DNA of 64,000 nucleotides from Coprococcus_C hominis (lineage in GTDB: Bacteria > Bacillota > Clostridia > Lachnospirales > Lachnospiraceae), in assembly GCF_020687505.1 (NCBI RefSeq), contig NZ_JAJEQT010000003.1; one strand, 5' to 3'. How positions within the stretch are numbered: position 1 is the first letter of the stretch; every line of letters starts with the position of its first letter. A program made the position numbers and the translations under genes. The notes below the pieces were generated by a model, which had not been told where the DNA came from, searched no databases, and was given only the letters and a program-made list of their open reading frames with translations. Shown in pieces: positions 33,713 to 43,060 of the stretch.

Positions 33713-35485
33713 ATGGATATTTTTGACGTTCTATCCATGGTTGGTGGTCTCGCATTGTTTCTGTACGGTATGCATATAATGGGAGACGCATTAGCGAAGA
33801 TGTCAGGTGGTAAGCTGGAAAAGGTTCTCGAACGCCTTACCTCCAATAAGTGGTCTGCTGTGTTGCTTGGCGCAGGTGTAACGGCAGTCATCCAGTCATC
33901 CGGAGCGACGACGGTTATGGTCGTTGGTTTTGTTAACTCCGGTATCATGAAGCTCAATCAGGCAGTCGGTATTATCATGGGCGCGAATATCGGTACAACG
34001 GCAACCTCGTGGCTGCTGTCACTGTCCGGTATTGACGGAGGAAGCTTCTTCCTTCAGATGCTGAAGCCGACCTCTTTTACGCCGATTCTGGCTGTGATTG
34101 GAGCGATTTTAGTTGTATTTTGCAAGAGTGAGAAGAAACATAACATCGGAACGATCTTACTTGGTTTTGCGATTCTGATGTATGGTATGACCGCAATGAG
34201 TTCGGCAGTGGAACCGCTTAAGGATGTTCCGCAGTTCACACAGATTCTGACGAAGTTTGAGAATCCGCTTCTCGGAGTTATTGCAGGTTTTGTATTGACG
34301 ACAATCATGCAGTCTTCCTCTGTGTCCGTAGGTATTTTGCAGGCACTTTGTTCCACGGGCGCTGTCTCCTATGCACTTGCTCTCCCTATCATTATGGGAC
34401 AGAATATCGGCAGCTGTACGACTGCGATGATCTCAAGTGTGGGAGCAAGTAAGGATGCAAAACGCGCGGCAGCGGTTCATTTTTACTTTAATGTAATCGG
34501 AACGGTTGTATTCATGTTAGTATTTTATATCTCCAATGCATTTGTACATTATGCATTCCTGCCGCAGGCGGCAAATGAGGTAGGAATTGCAACGATCCAT
34601 TCGATCTTTAATATTGCCGCAACGATTGTGCTGCTTCCGCTTTCCGGATTCCTGGAGTTTCTTGCTGTCAAGACCATCAAGGATGACGACGAGGAAGAGG
34701 ATGAGCTTAGCAAGCATGACAAGGTACTGCAGCTTTTGGATCCTGTATTCTTAGAGAGACCTGGTTTCGCAATCATGCAGTGTCGGAAGGTAGCTTCTGA
34801 GATGGCAGAGCTCTCCATGAAATCTGTTGGACGTGCAGTCGGATTGCTTACCGCATACGACGAGGAAATAGCGGAACGGATCCGCAAGGAAGAAGATACC
34901 GTCGACAAATACGAGGATCAGCTTGGCACATATCTGCTCCGGCTCTCCACGAAAGATCTTTCGAAGGAAGATGGACACCGCCTGTCACTGATGCTTCATT
35001 CGCTGGGAGATATTGAGCGTATCTCGGATCTGGCGGTGAATATACTGTTGGCAGTGGAACAGATGCATAAGAAAGAACTGATTTTCTCGAAGAAGGCGAT
35101 GGATGAGCTTGCTGTCTACAGCAAGGCATTGAAAGATATCCTGACAATGACAGTCGATGCATTTGAGCAAAATGACCGTTATAAGGCAGCGCTTGTACAG
35201 CCTTTGGAAGAATTGATGGACGATATGAACAAAGAACTCAAGAAACGTCATGTCAAGCGTCTCCGCAAAGGCAAATGTACGATTGAGCTTGGACTTAGTC
35301 TGTCAGATATCTCGGATACTTACGAGCGTATCTCCGATCACTGCTCGAATATTGCTACCTGCGTAATCCAGGTGGAGGATGATGAACTCGATGCACATGA
35401 GCATCGCAAAGAAGTGAAAGAGCAGGATGCGAAGTGGTACGACGAACAGTACCGCGCATATGAACAGAAGTATGCACTGCCATAA
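33713..35485 (+). CDS. Na/Pi cotransporter family protein with C-terminal PhoU-like domain
   Basis: A 590-residue membrane protein. Two Na_Pi_cotrans repeats are visible, each with the QSSxA/S signature: AVIQSSGATTVMVVGF (about 62-77) and TIMQSSSVSVGILQAL (about 200-215). Residues about 355-560 form a PhoU-like helical bundle with acidic metal-binding positions. It imports phosphate with sodium, with possible PhoU-type feedback. It lies 66 bases after the histidine kinase. Confidence 0.92.
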   Translation: MDIFDVLSMVGGLALFLYGMHIMGDALAKMSGGKLEKVLERLTSNKWSAVLLGAGVTAVIQSSGATTVMVVGFVNSGIMKLNQAVGIIMGANIGTTATSWLLSLSGIDGGSFFLQMLKPTSFTPILAVIGAILVVFCKSEKKHNIGTILLGFAILMYGMTAMSSAVEPLKDVPQFTQILTKFENPLLGVIAGFVLTTIMQSSSVSVGILQALCSTGAVSYALALPIIMGQNIGSCTTAMISSVGASKDAKRAAAVHFYFNVIGTVVFMLVFYISNAFVHYAFLPQAANEVGIATIHSIFNIAATIVLLPLSGFLEFLAVKTIKDDDEEEDELSKHDKVLQLLDPVFLERPGFAIMQCRKVASEMAELSMKSVGRAVGLLTAYDEEIAERIRKEEDTVDKYEDQLGTYLLRLSTKDLSKEDGHRLSLMLHSLGDIERISDLAVNILLAVEQMHKKELIFSKKAMDELAVYSKALKDILTMTVDAFEQNDRYKAALVQPLEELMDDMNKELKKRHVKRLRKGKCTIELGLSLSDISDTYERISDHCSNIATCVIQVEDDELDAHEHRKEVKEQDAKWYDEQYRAYEQKYALP

Positions 35486-35619
35486 CAGTTGATAATAATA
35501 GAAAGATATGCACGGATGTGCATGCAGGTCATCATGCGGATACATGGTGACGGATCATAACATGTTTTCAATAGACCTGTATTTTATCTGGCGGACAGAT
35601 GAAATGCAGGGGCAGATAG

Positions 35620-35690
35620 TTGTAAACGACAATTAATTCTGCTATATTGGGGACATGTTATTTTTATACAGATTTTTGGATTTGTATAAT
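35620..35690 (+). promoter_or_regulatory. Promoter region of the NatAB-type ABC genes
   Basis: TTGTAA (35620-35625) and TATATT (35643-35648), 17 bases apart, form a good promoter. A second -10, TATAAT, is at 35685-35690 without a clear -35. TTGT-AAACG-ACAA (35620-35632) is a small dyad over the first -35 that might be an operator. Confidence 0.6.
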
Positions 35691-35748
35691 ACGCGGTAAG
35701 CGGGAATAACAAAATCAAAATCGGTAGACAGGAAAGAAGGAAGAGGTT

Positions 35749-36696
35749 ATGAAGCTCGAATTAAAAGATATAAGAAAAAGCTTCGGGGAAAAAGAAATCC
35801 TGCATGGGGTCAGCTTCGCGGTGGAGAGCGGACGGGCACTCGGGCTGCTTGGTCGAAATGGCGCAGGCAAGACGACGACGATCCGGATTATCATGGATGT
35901 ATTCCATGCGAATTCCGGTGAGATTATGCTCGATGGAGAAATATTTCACCCGACGGCAAGCCAGGTTGGATATCTGCCGGAGGAACGGGGGCTTTACCCG
36001 AAGAAGAAAGTACGTGACCAGATGGTGTATCTTGCTATGCTCCGTGGCATGAATAAGAAACAGGCGAATGAGAGCACTGTAAAATGGCTGGATCGTCTTC
36101 ATGTATCCGAATATATTGACCGGAAATTAGAGACATTATCAAAAGGAAACCAGCAGAAGGTACAGCTTGCGGCAACTCTGGTCGGTGAGCCACAACTGGT
36201 AATATTAGACGAGCCGTTTTCCGGGTTAGATCCGGTCAATGCACAGGTGTTAAAGGACGTCATCCGGGAATTGATCCGTGAAGGCCGCATCGTTATTTTC
36301 TCCAGCCATCAGATGAGCTATGTGGAAGAATTCTGCGAGGATATCGCGATTATCAATCATGGCGACGTCGTATTAGCCGGACATCTTGATGATATCAAGG
36401 ATACGTACGGACGTGGCAGAAAGACGATATCGGCGGATAATTACAGCCCGCAGGAACTGGCTGATATCTGCAGGGAGAAGCTGTCTTCTTATGCAGTTGT
36501 TGAGCGTGTGACTAAAAAGTACGTGGTGCTTGAAATGAAAACCCAGGCTGATATGTGGCAGATCCTTGATATTTGTAAACAGACAGGTGTTGAAATTCAC
36601 CAGTTTGGAGCCTATGAGCCATCCTTGAATGATATCTTTATCTCTTGTGTCGGGGATGAAGAACCGGATGCGGAAGCAGCAAAGGAGGCGGTATAA
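35749..36696 (+). CDS. ABC transporter ATP-binding protein (NatA type)
   Basis: A 315-residue ATPase: Walker A GLLGRNGAGKTTT (about 35-47), signature LSKGNQQKVQLA, Walker B LVILDEPFSGLDP and the switch SSHQMSYVEE. A C-terminal extension of about 85 residues is typical of the NatA/YhaQ group. AGGAAG-type ribosome site. It is followed by its permease one base after the stop. NatAB exports Na+ in Bacillus; here the substrate is open. Confidence 0.93.
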   Translation: MKLELKDIRKSFGEKEILHGVSFAVESGRALGLLGRNGAGKTTTIRIIMDVFHANSGEIMLDGEIFHPTASQVGYLPEERGLYPKKKVRDQMVYLAMLRGMNKKQANESTVKWLDRLHVSEYIDRKLETLSKGNQQKVQLAATLVGEPQLVILDEPFSGLDPVNAQVLKDVIRELIREGRIVIFSSHQMSYVEEFCEDIAIINHGDVVLAGHLDDIKDTYGRGRKTISADNYSPQELADICREKLSSYAVVERVTKKYVVLEMKTQADMWQILDICKQTGVEIHQFGAYEPSLNDIFISCVGDEEPDAEAAKEAV

Positions 36697-36697
36697 C

Positions 36698-37972
36698 ATG
36701 AAACAGTTTTTCACGATATTAAAGTTTGAGCTGGACAACTATTTTAAGAGCAAGTCATACGTGATATCTACAATCCTGATTGCTGTTTTGGCAGCGGGCA
36801 TCATGTTTGTTCCGCGTGTCAAGGATGCAATTACGGGAGATAAGAAGGATTCTACCGTTCAGGACAGCGCTTCAAAGGAGGATTCTTCCGCAGAGGCGGA
36901 TGCAGAGCATACATATGGGGTCTACGATCCGGATGGAATTTTGATCATTGACGTGGATGGCTCGGTATGGGGGTCTATGGAAACAGGAATAAATCTGGTC
37001 AGCTTTGACAGTGAGGATACTTTGAAAAAAGCGGTTGAAGAGGAAGAAGCAGCCGCCGGATTTGCGGTTCATTCGCTGTCAGACTACGATTATTATGTAT
37101 ATAACAAGAGCATGGATAATTCCGATGCGGCCGTCTTTGACAGCTATCTGGGGATGCTTGTCAAACTGGATTACTGTGAGAAGCATGATCTGGATCTGAA
37201 TGAATTCATGGAGGCATCCTATAAGGAGATTACCCATGACGAGTATGTGCTTGGCAAGGATAGCACACAGAATTTCTGGTACTGCTATGTGCTGGTAATC
37301 CTGATATTTATGCTCATCATCATGTATGGCATGAGTATTGCGTCCTCTGTTACAAATGAGAAGAGCAACCGTTCCATCGAGATTCTGGTTACCAGTACCG
37401 ATTCAACGGCGCTGTTGTTCGGCAAGGTATTTGCAGGTGCCGTGGCAACGGTATTTCAGGTCGGAATCATTGCTGTCTGTCTGCTTGGTTCGTACCAGTA
37501 CAATAAAGATTTCTGGGGCATTGACCTTGGCATGTTCCTGGATATCCCAGCCAATGTATTGGTTGTATTTGCCATATTTGGAATTGGCGGATTCCTGTTC
37601 TATGCGTTTCTGTACGGTGCGCTTGGTGCTCTGGTATCGAAGATTGAGGACTTGAACAAGTCTGCCGGATCAGCACAGATGATTATCATGATCGTATATT
37701 TTGTTGTGCTGCTTCAGCTTGACAAGGTGGATGGCGTACCGATGAAAGTCTGTTCCTTCCTGCCGTTTAGCTCTTACAGCGCCATGTTTGCACGTGTGGC
37801 GATGGGACATGTACAGACATGGGAGATCATCGTATCTGCGGTAATTCTGTATATTTCCGTTGCACTTATGGGTGTGATCGGCGGTAAGATCTTCCGGAGT
37901 TCGACATTGCGTTACGGAAATCCGATCAAGCTTACAACAGCAATCAAAAACCTGCGTAAGAAGGATTCATAA
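36698..37972 (+). CDS. ABC-2 type permease (NatB-like)
   Basis: A 424-residue membrane protein; AAAGGAGG upstream selects ATG 36698. N-terminal helix about 24-40, a large external loop (about 45-185) rich in Ser, Asp and Glu, and then five or six helices with the conserved ABC-2 stretch TNEKSNRSIEILVTSTDS (about 226-243). It completes the exporter with the preceding ATPase. Confidence 0.9.
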   Translation: MKQFFTILKFELDNYFKSKSYVISTILIAVLAAGIMFVPRVKDAITGDKKDSTVQDSASKEDSSAEADAEHTYGVYDPDGILIIDVDGSVWGSMETGINLVSFDSEDTLKKAVEEEEAAAGFAVHSLSDYDYYVYNKSMDNSDAAVFDSYLGMLVKLDYCEKHDLDLNEFMEASYKEITHDEYVLGKDSTQNFWYCYVLVILIFMLIIMYGMSIASSVTNEKSNRSIEILVTSTDSTALLFGKVFAGAVATVFQVGIIAVCLLGSYQYNKDFWGIDLGMFLDIPANVLVVFAIFGIGGFLFYAFLYGALGALVSKIEDLNKSAGSAQMIIMIVYFVVLLQLDKVDGVPMKVCSFLPFSSYSAMFARVAMGHVQTWEIIVSAVILYISVALMGVIGGKIFRSSTLRYGNPIKLTTAIKNLRKKDS

Positions 37973-37973
37973 C

Positions 37974-37997
37974 GAATTCAGAAAAGAATTCAGAAAA
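37974..37997. repeat. Tandem 12-bp duplication
   Basis: GAATTCAGAAAA occurs twice in perfect tandem directly after the permease stop. It is probably a local slippage duplication. Confidence 0.7.
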
Positions 37998-38026
37998 GGA
38001 AAATGGTGGCTAGATCCAGCCACCAT
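37991..38026 (-). terminator. Terminator of the SDR gene overlapping its stop codon
   Basis: ATGGTGGCT (38003-38011) pairs with AGCCACCAT (38018-38026). Read on the minus strand, the stem is followed by TTTTCCTTTTC. The stop codon lies in the loop and stem. Confidence 0.7.
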
Positions 38027-38738
38027 CGAATTTCAATATTTCGCCGGTCATATAATCCGGCATTGCCAAAATATGAGAGATACAGGCGGCGGCTTCTTCG
38101 GGAGCCGCCATTTTTTCTGCCGGGATTTCCTCACAGAGCGTCTTCTTCTCCTCGACAGACAGATGAGCGTTCATGGTCGTGTCCACGGCACCGAAAGCAA
38201 TTGCATTGACCGCGATATGACTTGGGGCTAGTTCCTTCGCAAGCGCCATCGTCAGGCTGTTGATGGCCCCCTTCGTCGCTGAATAAGCAACTTCACAGGA
38301 GGCACCGACGAGTCCCCAGACGGAAGAGATATTCAGGATGCGTCCCCGCTGGTTGCGGACCATATCTGGGATGACAGCGTGGCAGGTGTTGTAGACGGAT
38401 GTCACATTGATGCGCAGGATGCGGTCGAATTCCTCCGGTGTCATGTCCTGAAAAAGCCCGACGAGCGAGATGCCTGCGTTGTTGACGAGTGTATCGACAG
38501 GATGTCCGGATGCAGCAAGTGACCGGACACATTCTTCGACAAATGCAAAGTCGGATACATCCCCGGTAAATGGAATGCATTCGCAATTGGTTGTGGTGTG
38601 AATCTGATTCGCAACGGTATTTAATTTTCCGTCGGTATTCCGGCTCATAATGGCAACACAGTCGTATTCTTTTGTTAACTGATAGGCGGTGGCTTCGCCG
38701 ATTCCGCGGGAAGCACCGGTAATAAGTGCTGTTTTCAT
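38010..38738 (-). CDS. Short-chain dehydrogenase/reductase (FabG-like)
   Basis: A 242-residue NAD(P)H-dependent oxidoreductase. The cofactor motif TGASRGIGEA is at 7-16, the NNAG motif at about 90-93, and the catalytic Ser precedes Y-S-A-T-K (YxxxK, about residues 156-160). The C terminus DGGWI is typical of 3-oxoacyl-ACP reductase-like SDRs. AGGAGG lies upstream. No fatty-acid genes are adjacent, so the substrate is uncertain. Confidence 0.9.
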   Translation of the reverse strand: MKTALITGASRGIGEATAYQLTKEYDCVAIMSRNTDGKLNTVANQIHTTTNCECIPFTGDVSDFAFVEECVRSLAASGHPVDTLVNNAGISLVGLFQDMTPEEFDRILRINVTSVYNTCHAVIPDMVRNQRGRILNISSVWGLVGASCEVAYSATKGAINSLTMALAKELAPSHIAVNAIAFGAVDTTMNAHLSVEEKKTLCEEIPAEKMAAPEEAAACISHILAMPDYMTGEILKFDGGWI

Positions 38739-38829
38739 AGGATTGGAACCTCCTTGTTTGGTTGTAGCATATATGATCAGGATGCAAGTTCTTCACAAAA
38801 AATCCATACTATGATTATGCTATAAACGG

Positions 38830-38858
38830 TTGAAAAAAACAACAACATTTGCTATACT
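38830..38858 (+). promoter_or_regulatory. Sigma-A promoter of the LytR_C gene
   Basis: TTGAAA (38830-38835) and TATACT (38853-38858) with a 17-base spacer lie about 95 bases before the start. Confidence 0.75.
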
Positions 38859-38951
38859 TGGAAAATGTATTGAAAAAAAGACTAGAATGAGCGACGGTAG
38901 ATACGAATAGAAAAAGATGGAAACAACGTATGACGTAGATAGGAGAAAATT

Positions 38952-39506
38952 ATGAGTGGAAGAAAACAGCAGACGGCGGCAGGATTGTTCTTTTCGATGT
39001 TGCTTCGCGCGGCAGTTATTATATTAGGACTTGCCATTGTGGCATTTGGTGCATTTTTTGTAATGCAGGCATTAAAGGGGAACACAGCGAAGGATACGCC
39101 TGCGACAACCCTCGATGAGAATGCATTGACGGATTCTCAGGTGGATGATCTTCAGATCACACCATCCACAGAGGCTGAGACAACCGAAGCTGCACAGGAG
39201 GCTGAGACAGTCAGTGCAACGGATAGGAAGATCCTGGTGCTGAACAGTACCGATATTGCTGGACTTGCAGGACGATGGTGTGATACATTAAATGCAAATG
39301 GATATGCAAACACAAATGCATCGGATTACACAGAAGCACTCGCTGATACAAAGATTGTAGCAAGAGAAGATGGCGTGGGCAAAGAACTGGTACAGTATTT
39401 TGCAAATGCCAGCTATGAAGTTGGAACTGTGACAAGCAATGTGACAGAATCCACAGACGGTTACGATGTCGTGATCATTATCGGTGCATCTGACAGCAAT
39501 CATTAA
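38952..39506 (+). CDS. Membrane-anchored protein with LytR C-terminal domain
   Basis: A 184-residue protein with AGGAG before the ATG. One membrane segment (about 14-38), a Thr/Glu/Asp-rich extracytoplasmic linker (about 45-90) and a LytR_C-like domain (about 92-180: KILVLNSTDIAGLAGRWCDTL, then VVIIIGASDSN). The domain is common in cell-envelope proteins attached to LytR-CpsA-Psr enzymes, but no catalytic LCP domain is present here. An accessory envelope role is likely. Confidence 0.8.
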   Translation: MSGRKQQTAAGLFFSMLLRAAVIILGLAIVAFGAFFVMQALKGNTAKDTPATTLDENALTDSQVDDLQITPSTEAETTEAAQEAETVSATDRKILVLNSTDIAGLAGRWCDTLNANGYANTNASDYTEALADTKIVAREDGVGKELVQYFANASYEVGTVTSNVTESTDGYDVVIIIGASDSNH

Positions 39507-39528
39507 AAGCGAATAAAAATCAATGGCG

Positions 39529-39563
39529 GACTCCATACTAGAGGTTAGTATGGAGTCTTTTTT
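39529..39563 (+). terminator. Rho-independent terminator after the LytR_C gene
   Basis: A perfect 12-bp stem (39529-39540 with 39546-39557) around GAGGT is followed by six Ts. Confidence 0.93.
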
Positions 39564-39581
39564 CGTATGGAGGTTTGTGTG

Positions 39582-40412
39582 ATGATTGCAAAGAGGTATG
39601 GTCTGATGACTGTGGGGGCATTTTTGATGGCTTTCTCGGTCGTTGTCTATTTTAATCCGCTGGAACTGGTAACTGGAGGTGTGACCGGACTGGCAATCTT
39701 ACTGGAGCATTTGTTTCATATCCCACTGTGGCTGGTTAATGCGGCGGTCAATATTCCGTTGTTTATCATAGGATATAAGGTACTTGGGAAGCTGATATTT
39801 TACCGGACAGTCTATGCGACGGTGTGTCTGTCTGTGTTTCTCGGATTGATCCGTCCACTGCCGCTTCTGACAGGTGATGTACTGGTAGATGGGCTGTGTG
39901 GCGGCGTGATCATGGGTGGCGGACTTGGTTTGATCTTCCTGCAAAATGCGTCCTCGGGCGGTGCGGATATGACAGCACAGATCATCAATCGGCGTATTCC
40001 GCATGTATCCGTTCCAAAGCTGATGGCAATCGTGGATGGCATCATTATTCTGTTCGGAATCGGCGTGTTTGGGCTTCGCAATGGAATTTATGCACTGATT
40101 GTCCTGTTTGTCATGACAAAGGTCTCTGATCTGGTGCTGGAGGGACCAAACCATGCAAAACTTATGTATATTATTTCGAATGAAGAAAAAGCACTTGCGG
40201 AATACATTACCGGACAACTGGGACGGGGCGTTACGCGGGTTCCGGCACAGGGTGGATATACCGGCTGCCCGAAGCAGATGCTGCTCTGTGCACTTAGTTC
40301 AAAAGAAATGGTAAATGTCAAGCGGAAAATTTATGAGCTGGATGACCGGGCAATCTGTTTTGTGGGGGATATTCGGGAGGCTTATGGTGAAGGTTTCACA
40401 AAATATAGCTAG
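39582..40412 (+). CDS. YitT family membrane protein
   Basis: A 276-residue protein; GGAGG 8 bases upstream selects ATG 39582. About five membrane helices (residues 5-180) belong to the DUF161/YitT region, with GGVTGLAILLEHLF and SSGGADMTAQIIN motifs. The C-terminal DUF2179 domain (about 190-275) contains AEYITGQLGRGVTRVPAQGGY. Widespread in Firmicutes; function not established. Confidence 0.92.
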   Translation: MIAKRYGLMTVGAFLMAFSVVVYFNPLELVTGGVTGLAILLEHLFHIPLWLVNAAVNIPLFIIGYKVLGKLIFYRTVYATVCLSVFLGLIRPLPLLTGDVLVDGLCGGVIMGGGLGLIFLQNASSGGADMTAQIINRRIPHVSVPKLMAIVDGIIILFGIGVFGLRNGIYALIVLFVMTKVSDLVLEGPNHAKLMYIISNEEKALAEYITGQLGRGVTRVPAQGGYTGCPKQMLLCALSSKEMVNVKRKIYELDDRAICFVGDIREAYGEGFTKYS

Positions 40413-40600
40413 TCAGAATTCGGTAAAGTTTGTGAAAAATCCACAAAAAAATCATGAAAAAATTTTTCATATACAAATTACACAATATTTTTCAGCCTTA
40501 TTTGTTGAATAGTAATATGGCAACTTCGGGTCATTTGGTGTATCATACAAACATCATGAGTCAGATGATTATAGCTAAAATCTAAGGAGGAAAAATCAAA

Positions 40601-41713
40601 ATGGCTAGTTTACAACTTAAGAATGTTTATAAAATTTATCCAAATGGCTTCAACGCTGTAAAGGACTTCAACTTGGATATTGAAGATAAAGAGTTCATCA
40701 TCTTCGTTGGACCTTCAGGATGTGGTAAGTCAACAACACTTCGTATGATCGCAGGTCTTGAGGATATCAGTTCCGGTGAGCTTTGGATCGGTGACAAGAT
40801 GGTCAACGATGTAGAGCCTAAGGACAGAGATATTGCGATGGTATTCCAGAACTACGCTTTGTACCCACATATGTCAGTTTATGATAACATGGCATTCGGT
40901 CTGAAGCTTAGAAAGGTACCAAAGGAGAAGATTGATAAGCAGGTACATGAGGCTGCTAAGATTCTTGATATCGAGCATCTGCTTGACAGAAAGCCAAAGG
41001 CTTTGTCAGGTGGTCAGAGACAGCGTGTGGCTATGGGACGTGCAATCGTTCGTGAGCCTAAGGTATTCCTTATGGACGAGCCTCTTTCAAACTTGGATGC
41101 TAAGCTTCGTGTTCAGATGCGTGTTGAGATCTCTAAGCTTCACCAGAGACTGCAGACAACTATCATTTACGTAACACATGACCAGACAGAGGCTATGACT
41201 CTTGGTACAAGAATCGTAGTTATGAAGGATGGTATCATCCAGCAGGTTGATACACCTCAGAATCTGTATGACAAGCCATGCAACCTGTTCGTAGCTGGAT
41301 TCATGGGTATGCCACCTATGAACTTCATCGATTGTAAGGTTGTTAAGTCTGGAGCAGACGTATTACTTATGTTCGGTTCTCACTCAATCAAGGTTCCTGA
41401 TGCTAAGGCTCAGAAGCTTATCAGCGGTGATTTCCTTGATAAGGAAGTTGTTCTTGGTATCCGTCCAGAGGATATTCATGATGAGCAGCTCTTCATCGAG
41501 TCTTCACCTGAGAGTGTTATCGATGCAAGAATCAATATTTACGAAATGCTTGGTGCTGAAGTATATCTGTACTTCACAATCGATCAGTTCGATATCACAG
41601 CAAGAGTAAATGCACGTACAACAGCAAGACCTGGTGATACAGTTCAGTTCGCATTTGACCTGAGCAAGATCCACATCTTCGATAAGGAGACAGAGGAGAT
41701 CATCATCAACTAG
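40601..41713 (+). CDS. Sugar ABC transporter ATPase, MsmK/UgpC type
   Basis: A 370-residue shared ATPase for carbohydrate importers. Walker A GPSGCGKSTT (about 36-45), signature LSGGQRQRVAMGRAI, Walker B VFLMDEPLSNLD, switch VTHDQTEA, and a C-terminal regulatory TOBE region (about 240-370, GIRPEDIHDE). AGGAGG lies before the ATG. The codon bias is as strong as in hup, implying high expression. No permease or binding-protein genes are nearby, so it probably energises several importers encoded elsewhere, as MsmK does in streptococci. Confidence 0.95.
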   Translation: MASLQLKNVYKIYPNGFNAVKDFNLDIEDKEFIIFVGPSGCGKSTTLRMIAGLEDISSGELWIGDKMVNDVEPKDRDIAMVFQNYALYPHMSVYDNMAFGLKLRKVPKEKIDKQVHEAAKILDIEHLLDRKPKALSGGQRQRVAMGRAIVREPKVFLMDEPLSNLDAKLRVQMRVEISKLHQRLQTTIIYVTHDQTEAMTLGTRIVVMKDGIIQQVDTPQNLYDKPCNLFVAGFMGMPPMNFIDCKVVKSGADVLLMFGSHSIKVPDAKAQKLISGDFLDKEVVLGIRPEDIHDEQLFIESSPESVIDARINIYEMLGAEVYLYFTIDQFDITARVNARTTARPGDTVQFAFDLSKIHIFDKETEEIIIN

Positions 41714-41755
41714 TCAGGTGCTTGGTTCTAAAATTTGAACAAAGTGTGATTTTTC

Positions 41756-41798
41756 AGAGGAAATGCATAAAAATTATGCGTTTCCTCTTTTTTTTTTT
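41756..41798 (+). terminator. Strong Rho-independent terminator after the ABC ATPase
   Basis: A 15-bp stem (41756-41770 with 41774-41788, one wobble) with loop AAA is followed by ten or more Ts. Confidence 0.95.
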
Positions 41799-41866
41799 GC
41801 ATTTTTCGTGTAGAATGTACTTTGTATGAGTATAGGCAATGTCGAATAATTGGAAAGTATTTGACA

Positions 41867-41920
41867 TTGACAGAAGAATATATAAATGTTACAATTTTGT
41901 TACAGAATTTTTAAAAATTC
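41867..41920 (+). promoter_or_regulatory. Sigma-A promoter and 16-bp palindrome before the CdaR-like gene
   Basis: TTGACA (41867-41872) and TACAAT (41890-41895) are 17 bases apart. The perfect palindrome GAATTTTTAAAAATTC (41905-41920) begins just after the expected start point and is a candidate operator, perhaps for autoregulation. Confidence 0.7.
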
Positions 41921-41944
41921 ACAACAAAGAATAGGGGTGGACGA

Positions 41945-43033
41945 ATGATTTCGAATCAGATACTGCAGGATACGGTTACTGGAATTAAGTCAATTACACG
42001 TGTAGAACTCTGTGTGATGGATACCGAAGGTAAGATACTTGCGACAACTATGCGCGGAATGGAAGAGTATGAGGATGAGGTTGTGAAATTCTCTGAATCA
42101 GCAGCGGACAGTCAGGTGATTCGTGGCTTCCAGTTTTTTAAGGTGTATGATGAGAATGAACTGGAATATGTCATACTGGCAAAAGGGGATGCCGAGGATG
42201 TCTATATGATCGGAAAGATGGCAACTTTCCAGATTCAGAATCTTCTGGTGGCATATAAGGAGCGTTTTGATAAGGACAACTTTATCAAGAACCTGTTGCT
42301 TGACAACCTGCTTTTGGTGGATATTTACAACCGTGCGAAGAAGCTGCACATTGAGACAGATGTAAAACGTATCGTGTTTATTATCGAGACAAAGACGGAG
42401 AAGGATACCAATGCATTGGAGACAGTCAGAACCTTGTTCTCCAGCAAGACAAAGGATTTCATTACGGCAGTTGACGAGAAGAATATTATTCTTGTCAAGG
42501 AAATAAAGCCAAGTGAGACTTACGAGGACATGCGCAAGACGGCAAAAGTAATTGTGGATATGCTGAATACAGAAGCCATGTCATCGGTCAATGTTGCATA
42601 CGGTACAATCGTCAACGAAATCAAAGAAGTGTCCCGTTCTTATAAGGAAGCAAAGCTTGCACTGGACGTAGGGAAGATCTTTTACAGCGACAGAAAGATT
42701 ATCGCATACAGCAATCTTGGAATCGGTCGATTGATCTATCAGTTGCCACTTCCACTTTGCAAGATGTTTATCAAGGAGATTTTTGATGGTAAATCACCAG
42801 ACGAGTTCGACGAGGAGACATTGACAACAATCAACAAGTTCTTCGAGAACAGCCTGAATGTATCTGAGACATCCCGTCAGCTTTACATTCACCGTAATAC
42901 TTTGGTTTACCGTCTGGATAAGCTTCAGAAGAGTACCGGACTTGATCTCCGGGTATTCGAGGATGCCATTACCTTCAAGATTGCCCTTATGGTTGTGAAA
43001 TATATGAAGTACATGGAATCGTTAGAGTATTAA
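41945..43033 (+). CDS. CdaR/PucR-type transcriptional regulator
   Basis: A 362-residue regulator. The N-terminal region (about 1-120) resembles a sugar-diacid-recognition-like sensor, the middle (about 135-240) a GGDEF-like CdaR domain, and the end is a PucR C-terminal HTH (about 295-350: LNVSETSRQLYIHRNTLVYRL, here 21 residues in two parts: LNVSETSRQLY and IHRNTLVYRLDKL). It follows the sugar ATPase gene and is 27 bases from ftsE, so it may share the ftsEX transcript. The inducer is not known. Confidence 0.85.
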   Translation: MISNQILQDTVTGIKSITRVELCVMDTEGKILATTMRGMEEYEDEVVKFSESAADSQVIRGFQFFKVYDENELEYVILAKGDAEDVYMIGKMATFQIQNLLVAYKERFDKDNFIKNLLLDNLLLVDIYNRAKKLHIETDVKRIVFIIETKTEKDTNALETVRTLFSSKTKDFITAVDEKNIILVKEIKPSETYEDMRKTAKVIVDMLNTEAMSSVNVAYGTIVNEIKEVSRSYKEAKLALDVGKIFYSDRKIIAYSNLGIGRLIYQLPLPLCKMFIKEIFDGKSPDEFDEETLTTINKFFENSLNVSETSRQLYIHRNTLVYRLDKLQKSTGLDLRVFEDAITFKIALMVVKYMKYMESLEY

Positions 43034-43060
43034 AAGATACGCTCAAAAGGAGATAATAAG

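Noticed and set aside
38003..38209. Plus-strand open frame opposite the SDR gene
   Set aside because: It is antisense to a gene with intact cofactor and catalytic motifs and has no ribosome site.
41756..41798. A regulatory leader of the CdaR-like gene
   Set aside because: Stem, tiny loop and long T run make it a plain terminator of the ABC ATPase; the CdaR-like promoter lies after it.
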